64,000 nucleotides of DNA, taken from the NCBI GenBank assembly GCA_026874595.1, contig CM049313.1, forward strand, positions 43,926,659 to 43,990,658, read 5' to 3'. Numbering within the stretch: the first letter of the stretch is position 1; every line of letters begins with the position of its first letter. Below the pieces are notes generated by a model. It saw nothing but the letters and a program-made list of their open reading frames with translations. It made no database searches and had not been told where the DNA came from. A program made the position numbers and the translations under genes. Source of the stretch: Sipunculus nudus (lineage: Eukaryota; Annelida; Sipuncula; Golfingiida; Sipunculidae). This document shows, piece after piece, positions 48,701-60,700 of this stretch.

Positions 48701-51700
48701 TCATTTATGTTTTGCCCATGCACCCATTTATCAACCCTGGATTTCAAGTGCACGCCAATATTATACCCCTCCCTTATGAAAGATCCGTATCCGTATCTGC
48801 ATAAGGATCAATAACCATCAACTGATTATGCTGACTCATCTACAACTTCCTGTCACTATCACTAAGCTGAAGATCACACCTGAAAATCCAAAGAGATACA
48901 CAATGTCACCAAAAAAATAACATGTTAATCCTAAGATAATTATCTCTGGGATATGCACCAAGTTTAAAACTTTTAATTTACAAATGTTTGGACTTTCAAC
49001 CTTTGTCTCACATTTAATCAAAATCCGTTCTTTAGACATCTTGTACACGCGTAGAATCGATCGGGGCCCTGCTTGGTTAAATAAAGGTCCACTTCTATGT
49101 TTCAGGAGATCATTCAGAACGCGGAAGACGCTGGTGCCCGCCATGTCAAATTCCTGCTGGATGAGACGCATTACGGGGAAGAATCGGGCGTGTCACCAGA
49201 TGACCCGGCCTACCCTTATTTGGTGAGTACAGTACTCAGTAATACAACAGGCGTGTATTATATATAAAACTTTATTTTTTACATGAATTGTACAACTAGT
49301 TATAATACCTAATATGAGTATTCGGTAAGGGTGAAGGTAACCGGAGAACCCGGAGAAAACCACCAACCTTTCACGGTCAAATACAACCTTCTCTCATATA
49401 GCCACGCCGGGAATCGAACCCAAGTCTCCAGCGGAGTAGAGAGCCTGAGCGTTTTACCACTCAACTGTCCAGGCCCATATTACTCAATAATACAACAGGC
49501 ATGTCCCCAGATGACCCGTTCTACCCTTATTTGGTAAGTATATACTGCTATAGTACTCAGTTAAACAACAGGCGTGTCACCAGATGACCCGGTCTACCCT
49601 TATTTGGTGGGTACAGTACTCAATAATACAACAGGCGTGTCACTAGATGACCCGGTCTACCCTTATTTGGAAAGTATATACTACTATAGTACTCAGTACA
49701 ACAACAGACGTGTCACCATATGGCCAGGCATACCCTTATTTATTCAGTATATACTACTATAATACGCAGTATAACAACAGGCGTGTCATCATATGACCAG
49801 GTCTACCCTTATTTGGTAAGTATACACCGCTATACTACGCAGTTAAACAACAGGCGTGTCACCAGATGACCAGGTCTACCCTTATTTGGTGAGTATATAT
49901 TGCTATAGTACTCAGTACAACGACAGGTGTGTCACCAGATGATCCGGTATACCCTTATTTGATGAGTATATACTACTATAGTAATCAGTAAAACAACGGG
50001 CGTGTCACCAGATGACCTGGTCTACCCTTATTTGGTAAGCATACACCGCTATACTACGCAGTAAAACAACAGGCGTGTCATCAGATGACCCGGTCTACCC
50101 TTATTTGGTGAGTATATACTGCTATAGTACTCAGTACAACAACAGGTGGGTCACCAGATGACCCGGTCTACCCTTATTTGATAAGTATACACCGCTATAC
50201 TACGCAGTAAAACAACAGGGGTGTCATCAGATGACCCGGTCTACCCTTATTTGGTGAGTATATACTGCTATAGTACTCAGTACAATAACAGGCATGTCAC
50301 CAGATGACCCGGTCTACCCTTATTTGGTGAGTATATACTGCTATAGTACTCAGTATAATAACAGCCGTGTCATCAGATGACCCGGTTTACCCTTATTTGG
50401 TAAGTATATACTGCTATAGTACTCAGTACAACAACAGGTGTGTCACCAGATGACCCGGTCTACCCTTATTTGGTGAGTACAGTACTCAGTGATACAACAG
50501 GCGTGTCACCAGATGACCCGGTCTACCCTTAATTGGTAATTTTACACTGCTATAGTACTCAGCAAAACAAGAAGCTTGTAACCAGATTTTTCAAACAAGA
50601 TTAATTTAACAAAATTATATACTTTCAAATAGACAGCTCTTCTTTGCATTGGAATAATTAAGTTGTAATATAATCATATTTTTTAGACTCTTTCTCTCAT
50701 GCAAAATTCAAAGGTCACATTTTGGCAATTTCTTCAGAAGGGTACCATCACCTTTATTATTTATGGCCCTTGTTGTATTGTATTTCGGTCACAAATTCTC
50801 AACAGTTCAATGGCAATATATATATATTCTACTGGATGTTTTTAAATATATACTGGACTTTTATTTTGTGGCTTTACAGTGTCTCATACCAAAGGTCATT
50901 GTCACGTTTCCTGATTTTTTTTTCACAGGTCACGTTTCCAGTCATTATAGTCATTCAGGCTGTAATATCTTCTCGCCATAATCACTTTTGTTTACTTTTT
51001 TATAGGTTTTCTGTCGTTAGTCCTTCATGGTGTCGCATGCTGTACAGCTTCACGTCATTTTCACTTTAATTTTACTTTTTAACAGGTCAAATGATTTTAG
51101 TCGTACATCATTCATAATCTCACAGGCTGTGCTTATCTGCATATGGTACCACCATTTGTGTCCTTTAACTGTCATGGGTTTTTCATTAGTTTACTTTATG
51201 CGCGATATAAAGCCTTAAGTGGTATGCCCTTAAATTCCAATAGCCTCTTGTGATAATTATGTTTCACCCGGTTTTATCGTGGACGAAAGATGGCGGCAAT
51301 TTAACGTTTTTTTAAATGTTCACAAGGCATCAATCAGGAATGAGAAGCTTTTCAAATGGAGGATTATTGATTATGATAGATGTTCTTATTGTGCAACTGA
51401 TAAAGAGACTGTAATTCATCTTTTCTGCGAATGTCGATTCTCAACTTTACTATATTGTCAGATTAAATCTTGGGCGAAGACAGCTGGTATACAATTGCCA
51501 ATACTTTGTCCGTATATAATCATTTCTGGTTGTTCTAAAAGTATAGAACGAAAAAAGGTAATTGATGTATTAATTTTGATGTATACCTTTATAATATATA
51601 AATACCATGATATAAGAGAGATAATGTCAATGGGAGTGTCTATAAAGCATATTAAGAAAACTGAAGGTATGGAACGCAAGGTTGGTGTGATAATTGTAGA

Positions 51701-54700
51701 CTGCAGCAGCTTGACGATAAATGGAACGCTTTAAGCCAATGGAAATGGCACTTAAATAAACTTTTTTTCTATGTATATTTTTTATTACTTTATACAATTA
51801 TTGCTGGATGAAAAAGAATAATATTTGAGTTATCTCTGTGATCTATGTAACAATATGGAGCAAAATAATGAATTAATTGATTAAATAAGTTGTATGCCAA
51901 TGGTAAAAATAAAAAGGAAAAAAAGGATTCTTGAGAAAATCTGAGGCATAAAAAATAGAAAAAAAAAATCAATCAGGGTTTTACAAAGGCCCCGAAGTAC
52001 GGCCTGAAGATACTCTGATACGAGGACAATATGCATCGAGGCGGGAATCTGTCAGCGGAGAGAGTTCGAAATAGACTGGACCCGTTTCGGCCGAGAGGAA
52101 GCACAATAACGTCGGTGAATGTTAGTAGGATCAATATACCTGGTTATTTTTCCAAGGGCCCTGCTCTAAGGCCGAACTGACAGATGACGTCTTACGTCTT
52201 ACGTTGACCCTGAAGTAACGTTATCCAGATCATTGTCTAAGAAAATGTTCCATTTTTAGGGACCTGCTCTGTGTGTATACAACGACGCCAGCTTGACGGA
52301 TAAGGACTGGAAGGGGATCAGTGACATCGAGGGGAGCATCAAAGCCAATGACCCGACCACAATAGGCCGCTTTGGACTGGGCTTCAAATCTGTCTTTCAT
52401 CTCACAGGTACCTTTTCGATTGGACATATATTTTTTATGGATTACTGAAAAAAAATTAAGCTGTATTCCATAGCAGTTTTGGAATGCAACCTCGTTCAAC
52501 TGACCATCGGTGCTGAAACATATTTCACAAGGGCATACTATAGATGGTTATATGTATTTAAAGTTTGTGTTCAACTTAATTTTTTATACAGGAAATTTTG
52601 ATTCTCTTTATATTTATACAAATCATGTAATATCTCACTCGGTTTTTATTAGCTCCACTGAGACACCTGAGCTGTAGCGATGGACCCTTGTCCGACGTCG
52701 CCCGTGAACAAGCACAACAATAACTTACAATATTAATAAGGTCATTGAATGATCTCTATGGAAAATTCGAAATCAGGTCAAAGTGATCTATATTCTGTGA
52801 GACAAAAACATGATTGTACTGATTGTAGGACACTGTGTTGGTTCATGGTATTTAAAAATTGTGCCACATGTACACATATCACACTGTTAGCATACAACGT
52901 TTGAACAGAATCAGTTCAGTGTTCAATGAGCTCCCGGAAGACTGAGAGAAATATTTCTCGATATTTTTTGTGAGAACCAAATATTTCGGGAATTACTGGA
53001 AATCTCAGCTCCAAAATGTACTGACGATAATATTGCACTCTCTTTGAATCTTAGTTGCTGGCAGATAACAGGTCAACACAGGTGTTGTTACCTGTGGCTT
53101 CGATGCACTTATCATTCACTTGTCGAATCATACCCACTCTTCCGCCAGAGGTAGTTTTTAGCTCAGCTGACTATAAGTCATCTGAGCTATAGTAATGGTC
53201 CATTGTCCGTCGTCCGTCCGTCTGTCCGTTAAACTGGCACGTTTTGAAAACGTTAGACCTAAGAATGGCATACTGTTGGATGTCCCCAAAATCTCCTATC
53301 AAACCCAAAACTGGATCACTGCAACTTACATATTTCTCCCATATGTTTCCTATGGACAGGCCAGAAAGTAGGTCAGTATTACGTAATTTATAAAAGTTAT
53401 GGACCCAAACATGATACACATTTTATCAAAAATCAGGAAAGATATTTACTCACTTATCACAATAAATGTTAAAGCTAGAGAATTCTTTCCAAGTAAATAA
53501 CTTTATCTAATAAAAATTCAATTGTATATCCGAAATTGGATCAGAATCATGTAATTTTTTAAACTTATTACCATTAATATAAAGTCAGTACCTTAAATTA
53601 TGCCCAACTTTGACTATGGCACATATTTTCCTGTAATTACATTTGATTTAATCTTCACAGCATGTAAACATCAGGAAATAATCTGTTTAATTCTGAAATT
53701 TGAAAATAAAAGATAAAAAACTAGGCCAGTTATTGAATTTTTTTAGGCTCTGTTGTATTCACATGCATTGTCCAGGTAGCCCACTTCTGGTCACTGGAGG
53801 TCAGCTATGTCTGTGCACCTGATTTGTAATGTATCACTGGGGGGCGATCCCCTGCTGTAACAGGTGTGCAGTTTTTCTCATGTCATCTCCCCCTCCCCCC
53901 CCCCCCCCGCAACTGTATTGCAATAATTATTGTTTGAAACTGTATTGCATTAATTGTAAAGCTGTTACCAATCAGATGTACAAAACTTTTCTTAAAATAG
54001 TAATTCAATAATAGGAATGTTATGGTGATGTAGCATTTTTAAAGAAATTAATTTCCTTTTAAATAATATAAACAAATAATTTAAAAATTAAAATATAATT
54101 AAACCAATCATTATGCATAATTTTATAATATATGAGCCAAGTTTACATCAATAAAGGTGCAATTTAGAATTATGAATTCTAAATAAAGTGTTATTTTTAT
54201 ATATTGATTGTTTCGCAACAATAGAAAATATATGTTTGTGAAAAAAAAAAATTAATACACAAGTGTGCATAATGTAAGACATCTGACCAAATTAAATGTT
54301 AATGCAATGTAGAATTGTGAATCAACTTATATATTCAGATACATAAGTTATACTGCAAATGTTTAAAATTAATAAACTTGAAAAGAATATGATGTAATAA
54401 AAAATGAGGATGAAATTCAAACATTTGTTCATTAATTTCCTGCCTTAATAGGCTAGAATGGGAAATACATGTAAAGTGATTGGCTTTGTTTTTCCATCTC
54501 TGCCTATTTTTAAATATTTGATGTTTATGAATGAACGTTCTTCCTATAAGCATTGTTGAATTAAATTTTACATCCTGTATGTATATGCAGAGGTGTTGTA
54601 ACTCTCATCCCCCCCCCCCCCCCCAAATCAAGTCCTTGCGCCTGTGGACTTGGAACTTTAGTTATATTACATTACATGTATACATTAATAAAATTGAAGA

Positions 54701-57700
54701 AAAAATGGTATAAAAATAGGATCAAATTGAACAAATGTGTAAACTGCTGAATTATAAACAGCTTATAAAAAAGCCATCCAATTATCATGATAATAGTATA
54801 TCTTATGTTTGCAAACTGCTCACATGCTTCAGTTTCAACATTAGGAAACACATGCTTAAATAAAAAAATATTATTTGCAACAATTTCTTACTCATCGATG
54901 CAAACCAATCATATCAACCAACCATGGCCTATATTACCATTTCCTCTCATACTTGTTCTCTATTTCATATTATTTTAGAATTTTACCTTCAAGGTGAACT
55001 TCAGCTGAGCACAGTGACCCATGGGTCCGTTGTTATTCAAAACAAACCTCTTCGAGTTTCGGATGAATATAAACTTATTTATTTTACATTGATTATACAA
55101 ATAGTTTTCATAACTAATCAAGAAGCCTGTAAAACGGAGAAAAACGCCGACCTTGGAACTAAAACCCACTCTCATAGCAACCCCGGGAATCGAACCAGGT
55201 TCGCCAGCGGTGAGAGCTGAGCGTTTTACCCCTCGACGGTACGACAGCCTCGGACTACTTGTCTCAACTGTCCAAATCTGAACTCAAACTTTATCATAAT
55301 CTGTTTATAATATACATCCGCATGCTAATGAAATGTCCCCCTTTCATTTAGTCATTATCACAAATATTTAGGTGCATATACTATTCAATTAGTTAACTCT
55401 AATCCAAAAGGAATCATTGGCTCATATATACCATCTTCACTGCACGTAAACTAGTGATATTGATGTATGTAGAAGCCATGACAGCACGTTGTGGGGAAAT
55501 TCCTTTACTCATAATCCCAATGCAGCAGAGCTTTACTCTTGTGAGTACGATTAGGCACAGTGAAGTAACGGATATCATCATGTCATCACAGAATAAACAT
55601 TTTTAACTCAGCTGACTGTAAGTCATCTGAGCTATAGTGATCACCCTTTGTCCGTCGGCAGTCCGATTGTCGTACTGTCCGACCGTCAACAGGGCACAAA
55701 TCGTAAAGGTTAGACCTAGAAACTTCTAAATGTACAAACAGGGAGGTTCATTAAAAATCTCCTTGGAAACCTGAAATTATATCTCTGTTACCCATATCCT
55801 CCGAGCTACGGGGCTTGTAAGTACCCCCAGCATGAGTAAAATTTTATTCTTTGCATACATATTGATCATGGAATGTTTCATCAGTTCCTGCTGACTGGTG
55901 GCGTTTTTTATTTTATTTTTCTTTCATTTTTTTTTAATTTTACGTCCGTTAACAGGGCTCAAATCGTGACCGTTTGACTTAGAATCTCCAAACTGTACAT
56001 ATGATAAAATCTCCTTGCAAACCTGAAATAAGGTCTCTGTTACCCATATCCTCGGAGCTATAGGGCTCGTAAGTAACCCCCTCCACCAGAATAATTAAAA
56101 TTAGATACAAAAGCTCCAGTATCTGTATAACTAATGCATTGATCGCCATGATTCTTTTCATGCCTATTGATCGTAATGACTATGGAGTGTTTCATCAATA
56201 ACTACAGGCTGGTGGCGCCACCTGTATTTTTTCGCATTTTTTCTCTGTTTTTTGAGACCTTCATATGAAGCGTCATCTGTTTACAGGGCACAAATCGTCA
56301 GTGTTTGACCTGGAATTTAACTTGACACCCTGGGAGGTCCATGAAAAATCTCCTTGGAAACATAAATGATGTCTCTGTTACCCATATCCTTCAAGCTATG
56401 GGGATCATCAATATCCCAAAGAATAATTAATAATTTGATACAAAGCTCCAGTATCTAAATAACTAATGCACTGAACGCCATGATTCTTTGCATGCATGTT
56501 GATAATGGAATTATGTTCCATCAGTTCCTGCAGACTGGTGATACAACTTATATATATATTGGGCACAAATTGTATCCATTTGGCCTAGAATCTTCTAACC
56601 TGACTTTCAGGGAGTTCCATATAAAATCACCTTGGAGAGTGATATTAGGTCACTGTGACCCCTATCGTCTGAACTATGGGTCTCGTAAGTACCCCGAGAA
56701 TAATTAAAAATTTGATACAAAAGCTCCAGTATCTGAATAACTAATTTATTGATTGCCATGTATATTGATCCAAATTGTATGCCATGTATATTGATCATGG
56801 AGTGTTTCATCAGTTCCTGCAGACTGTTGGCGCACACCGTTATTTTTAGCGAACCTGTGAGCTTATGCGATGGTGCGGCGTCGTCCGTCGTACGGCGTAT
56901 GTCGTGCGTCGACTGTACGTTAACCAAAGCTATCTCAAAAACGGCAGAAGCTGGCATCACCAATTTTTTTTGCAAATATTCAGTCATCTGAAAAACTCTA
57001 TCGGATTTTGTTAATTTTTTTCTAACAGCATTTTCTTAGATTTTATAGAAAATAGCTATAAAAGCTTTAAAGTCTTCTTCTCCGAAACTGTCCAGCCAAA
57101 TTGTCCAATATTTCACAGAAATGGTCCCTTGGTCTCAAGTTCGTTCGAATGGTTCCAGTTCGGAGATTTTTGGCCGAGTTACAGGAGGTTGAACTTGGTC
57201 ATCTGTCCAAAAAAGCACACTAAAATTAAAATCTCAGAAATGGCTGGTGTTATAATCACCAAATTTTATACCAATGTTTGTCACATATGTAATATCTGAA
57301 ATTAAGGTATTGGTGGCGCCACCTACATTGATGTGTTTTTACAAGCAAAAATGTAATTTTAAACTCTTCTAGCTTATATACTAATTTATAATGAAACCGT
57401 TAAGCTGATTGGTTTAACATTACAAGAATTATTCTATGGTAGGGTTTTGCCAGTTTTATAAGAATAGATTTGGTAAATACAGCTTTATAAAAGCATTGTA
57501 GCTAATTGAAAAAGGCTTTCTGTGTTTGAAAACAGATTTGACAACATGCTGAGTTTCAGCAGCCAAGTCAAGAGGTCACTCAGTACAAACAGATGGGGTC
57601 CAGACATCACCATGGCAACTGACCTGGCTCTGGCCGGTGTCTAGACAAGCGTCTAGACGTCTAGACACAATGACTAGATGCAGAATTCCAAGATTATTGG

Positions 57701-60700
57701 AACTATATCTTTCAACTGTTTGAAAAAAAACTTGGTTTGCATTTTAAGTGAATCTGGTTTATCATCAGGTCACATGTGAACTGCTGCGCCCTCATTTTTG
57801 GATGACCTTTGACCTTTCCTCGCTGCCCAGCGTCCATTTGTGCGTCAGTTTCCACACATAAACCGAGATATCTCAGGAAACGTTTGACCGATCAGGCTAA
57901 AAATTTTGCACAAATGTATCCCCTTGATAGCTTTATAACATACACTAAAATGGTGGCGCCACCTGCAACCATTTTTGCACAGCGTCCATCTGTTCATCTG
58001 CCTTGGGATAGAATCACTCATATCTCAGAAGTGGTTTGACTTATCCACCTGAAATTTAGCAGGTTTATAAATCTCAGACAATTTTCTCGATTTTATGACA
58101 GGTGGCACCACCTACATTCACGTTTACGCTGCAGAAATCCATGTTAATATTCAACACACCTCACTCTATTCCCTTTGCCACTTAATCCATGCCTCACTTC
58201 ACCTGTTCCACTCTAATTTCTGCGGATACACAAAGTCGTTTGTCGACTACCCATATTCTAGTTTTAAAATGTCCGAAACTTTCAGGTCCGAAACGTCCAT
58301 TTTTCTGAAATCATAATGACTATGGTAGATATGCAGGACTTAAGAGGATCAATATTAAATTTTTAAAATAAACTTCCATTCATACTCCCAAACTTTGCAC
58401 AGGTTCGCATTAGGCCTGTAGGCTTTGTTTAAATATTTTACGCATTTTTCTCTATTTTTGAGAACTTCAAATGAAGTGGTCTGGTTGTTAATAAGGCACA
58501 AACCGTGACCGTTAGACCAAGAAATTTCTAGCTTTACATCCAGGGAGTTACTTGGCAAAGCTCCCTGGAGACCTTATATTTTCTTATTAGGGGAGAAACA
58601 TAATTTTAAGCAAACAGTTGGTCAGATGGGGTACAAATTGTACCCATATTGCCTAGAATCCTCATACATGACTTTTAGGAAGATCCATAAAAAATTTCCA
58701 TGGAAACCTGAAATAAATTTTCTGCAAGCTGTGTGAAAGAACATGATTTTAACACTCTATTTGTCAGATGGGCACAAATGGTAGCAGCTGGATTTAGTCA
58801 CTGTAACCTATATCTAAGGTCTGTTGGTAAAAGGCATGATTTGAGCACTCTTGGGGTTATTTTACCCATTGTTCAAGGCTCTTTAAATTCAGCTGAGCGT
58901 CATGGCCCTTAGGCCACTTGTTTTCATACACTGACCGCTTTACTCATCTACTTTCCAAAGTTTTGTGTTGGCTTCTTCAAATGTAATCAGTTCCTTGAAA
59001 GTAAAATCACTGTTGAAAAATGTTCTCAAGAGGCATAGGGCATCACAATCTGGGACAGTCACCACTATATACGACTTGCTGTTACAAATTTTCCTATAGA
59101 GGGTAAAACATTTAAGGTAGAGATAAAGCACACCATATAAAAGGGGAACTTTAAATAATAAAAAATTCATAAAATATTTTAAATTGGTATATATATTGTT
59201 ATTCGATAGGCTGTATGATATGTCCCCCTTTATCGTCCATTCTCACGAGTTTTGTTCACATTCTGTCCTTGCAACAAAGACCTGTTAAGGTCTGACGATT
59301 GGACCACTGTTACAATTATGTAACATACATTACATTTTCGGCAGTTTTTGTTTTAGTGATTTGTTTAAATTGAATTAAAATTAATTTTTAAAAAAATTAT
59401 CAACCCTCGAGATTATGAATTATTTGCCAGATTTGAGAGGGATTTCCATTGAGCTGCATTTAAAGTTCGAAAGTTATAAACAGAAGTTAATAACAAATTT
59501 TATATAAAATCAGTGATTGATATTAACAAATTGTGTTTCAACAATGCGAGCCCCATCCCTTGTTAATTTTCTTCTTGCCGTTTGCATCATGCTAATTATT
59601 GTTTTTATTATTCAAATGTACTATAATTTTATTTTAAAAATGGTGTATTTGCAGATGTACCAAGTATATACAGTGGCGATAATATCGGATTTATGGACCC
59701 ACACGAGCAGCTTTTCCAAAAAGAAGGCTACAGAGTGCCAGTATACGGATGTTGTCTTCTTGAAAATATTCTAGACTGTCCCGGGAAAACGCTTTTTCAG
59801 AAAGTTCCATATCAGCATAAAATATTTAACAGTCAGTCTCTGAGGAAATACCCACACACCATATTCCGCTTCCCGCTGAGGGCGCAAAGAAGCTCGTCAA
59901 AACTCTCGACTGATGGTTGCCCTGTTAAAGATATCTTGGAGCTCCTAGAGACTATTGCCCAGGAATCCTACATGAACCTGCTTTTCCTGAAGAATATAGA
60001 GAAGATTGAGGTCTACAGAAAGAAATCATCGAAAGAAGAACCTAATCGTCATTTCTCGGTGGAACTCTGTGGAGGCGAAAACCTGACAGAAACAAGAAGC
60101 GGTAGGGGGAGGACCAAAGAAATGATGAAAAGTGACTGGAAGCGTTTTTCTAGACATACATCGTACAAAATGTGTATAAAGGAAACCAACATGTTTAAGC
60201 AGTCCCGAACATGCGTGAGAGAATGTGAGTGGCTGATTTGTAATATGATGGACGCAGGTCAAAATAAGAGTGAAATGATTCATTTGGCAGAACACTTGCA
60301 CCTGTTGCCAGCAGTAGGAGTAGCAATACCCTTGATGGCACAGAAATCAGACCTGGGACACTTATTTTGCTGCCTGCCATTGCCTTTGGAGGGAAAGAGT
60401 CCAACCGGCCTTCCTATACATATAAACGGCCACTTCGTCCTCGATCAAACAAGGCATCATGTAAAGTGGTCAACGAGAGATCTCGAAAGTACGAAAAGTA
60501 GAGAAGTGAAATGGAACCTTGCTCTTGTGACACAAGTCCTACCGAAAGCTTATGTACATCTTTTATTACAGATCAAAAGTCTTATACAGGATGAGGAGGA
60601 CACAGACATGCTACATTCTTGTTTGATGAACAGTTTGCCATCCAAATGTACAACAGATCCTAAATGGCAGCCACTTGTTTCAGAGCTTTACAAATTGTAC

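Noticed and set aside
49400-49480. tRNA gene on the minus strand
   Set aside because: Box A and B are present, but the cloverleaf cannot be completed and the sequence runs into a SINE body.
49482-50570. CRISPR-like array
   Set aside because: Regular repeats, but there are no unique spacers, the unit derives from an adjacent exon and intron, and the DNA is eukaryotic.
50722-51069. 115-residue hydrophobic ORF before the LINE fragment
   Set aside because: AT-rich intron sequence with no motif; the hydrophobicity comes from T-rich codons.
55160-55250. tRNA gene on the minus strand
   Set aside because: Same SINE head as above, not a true tRNA.
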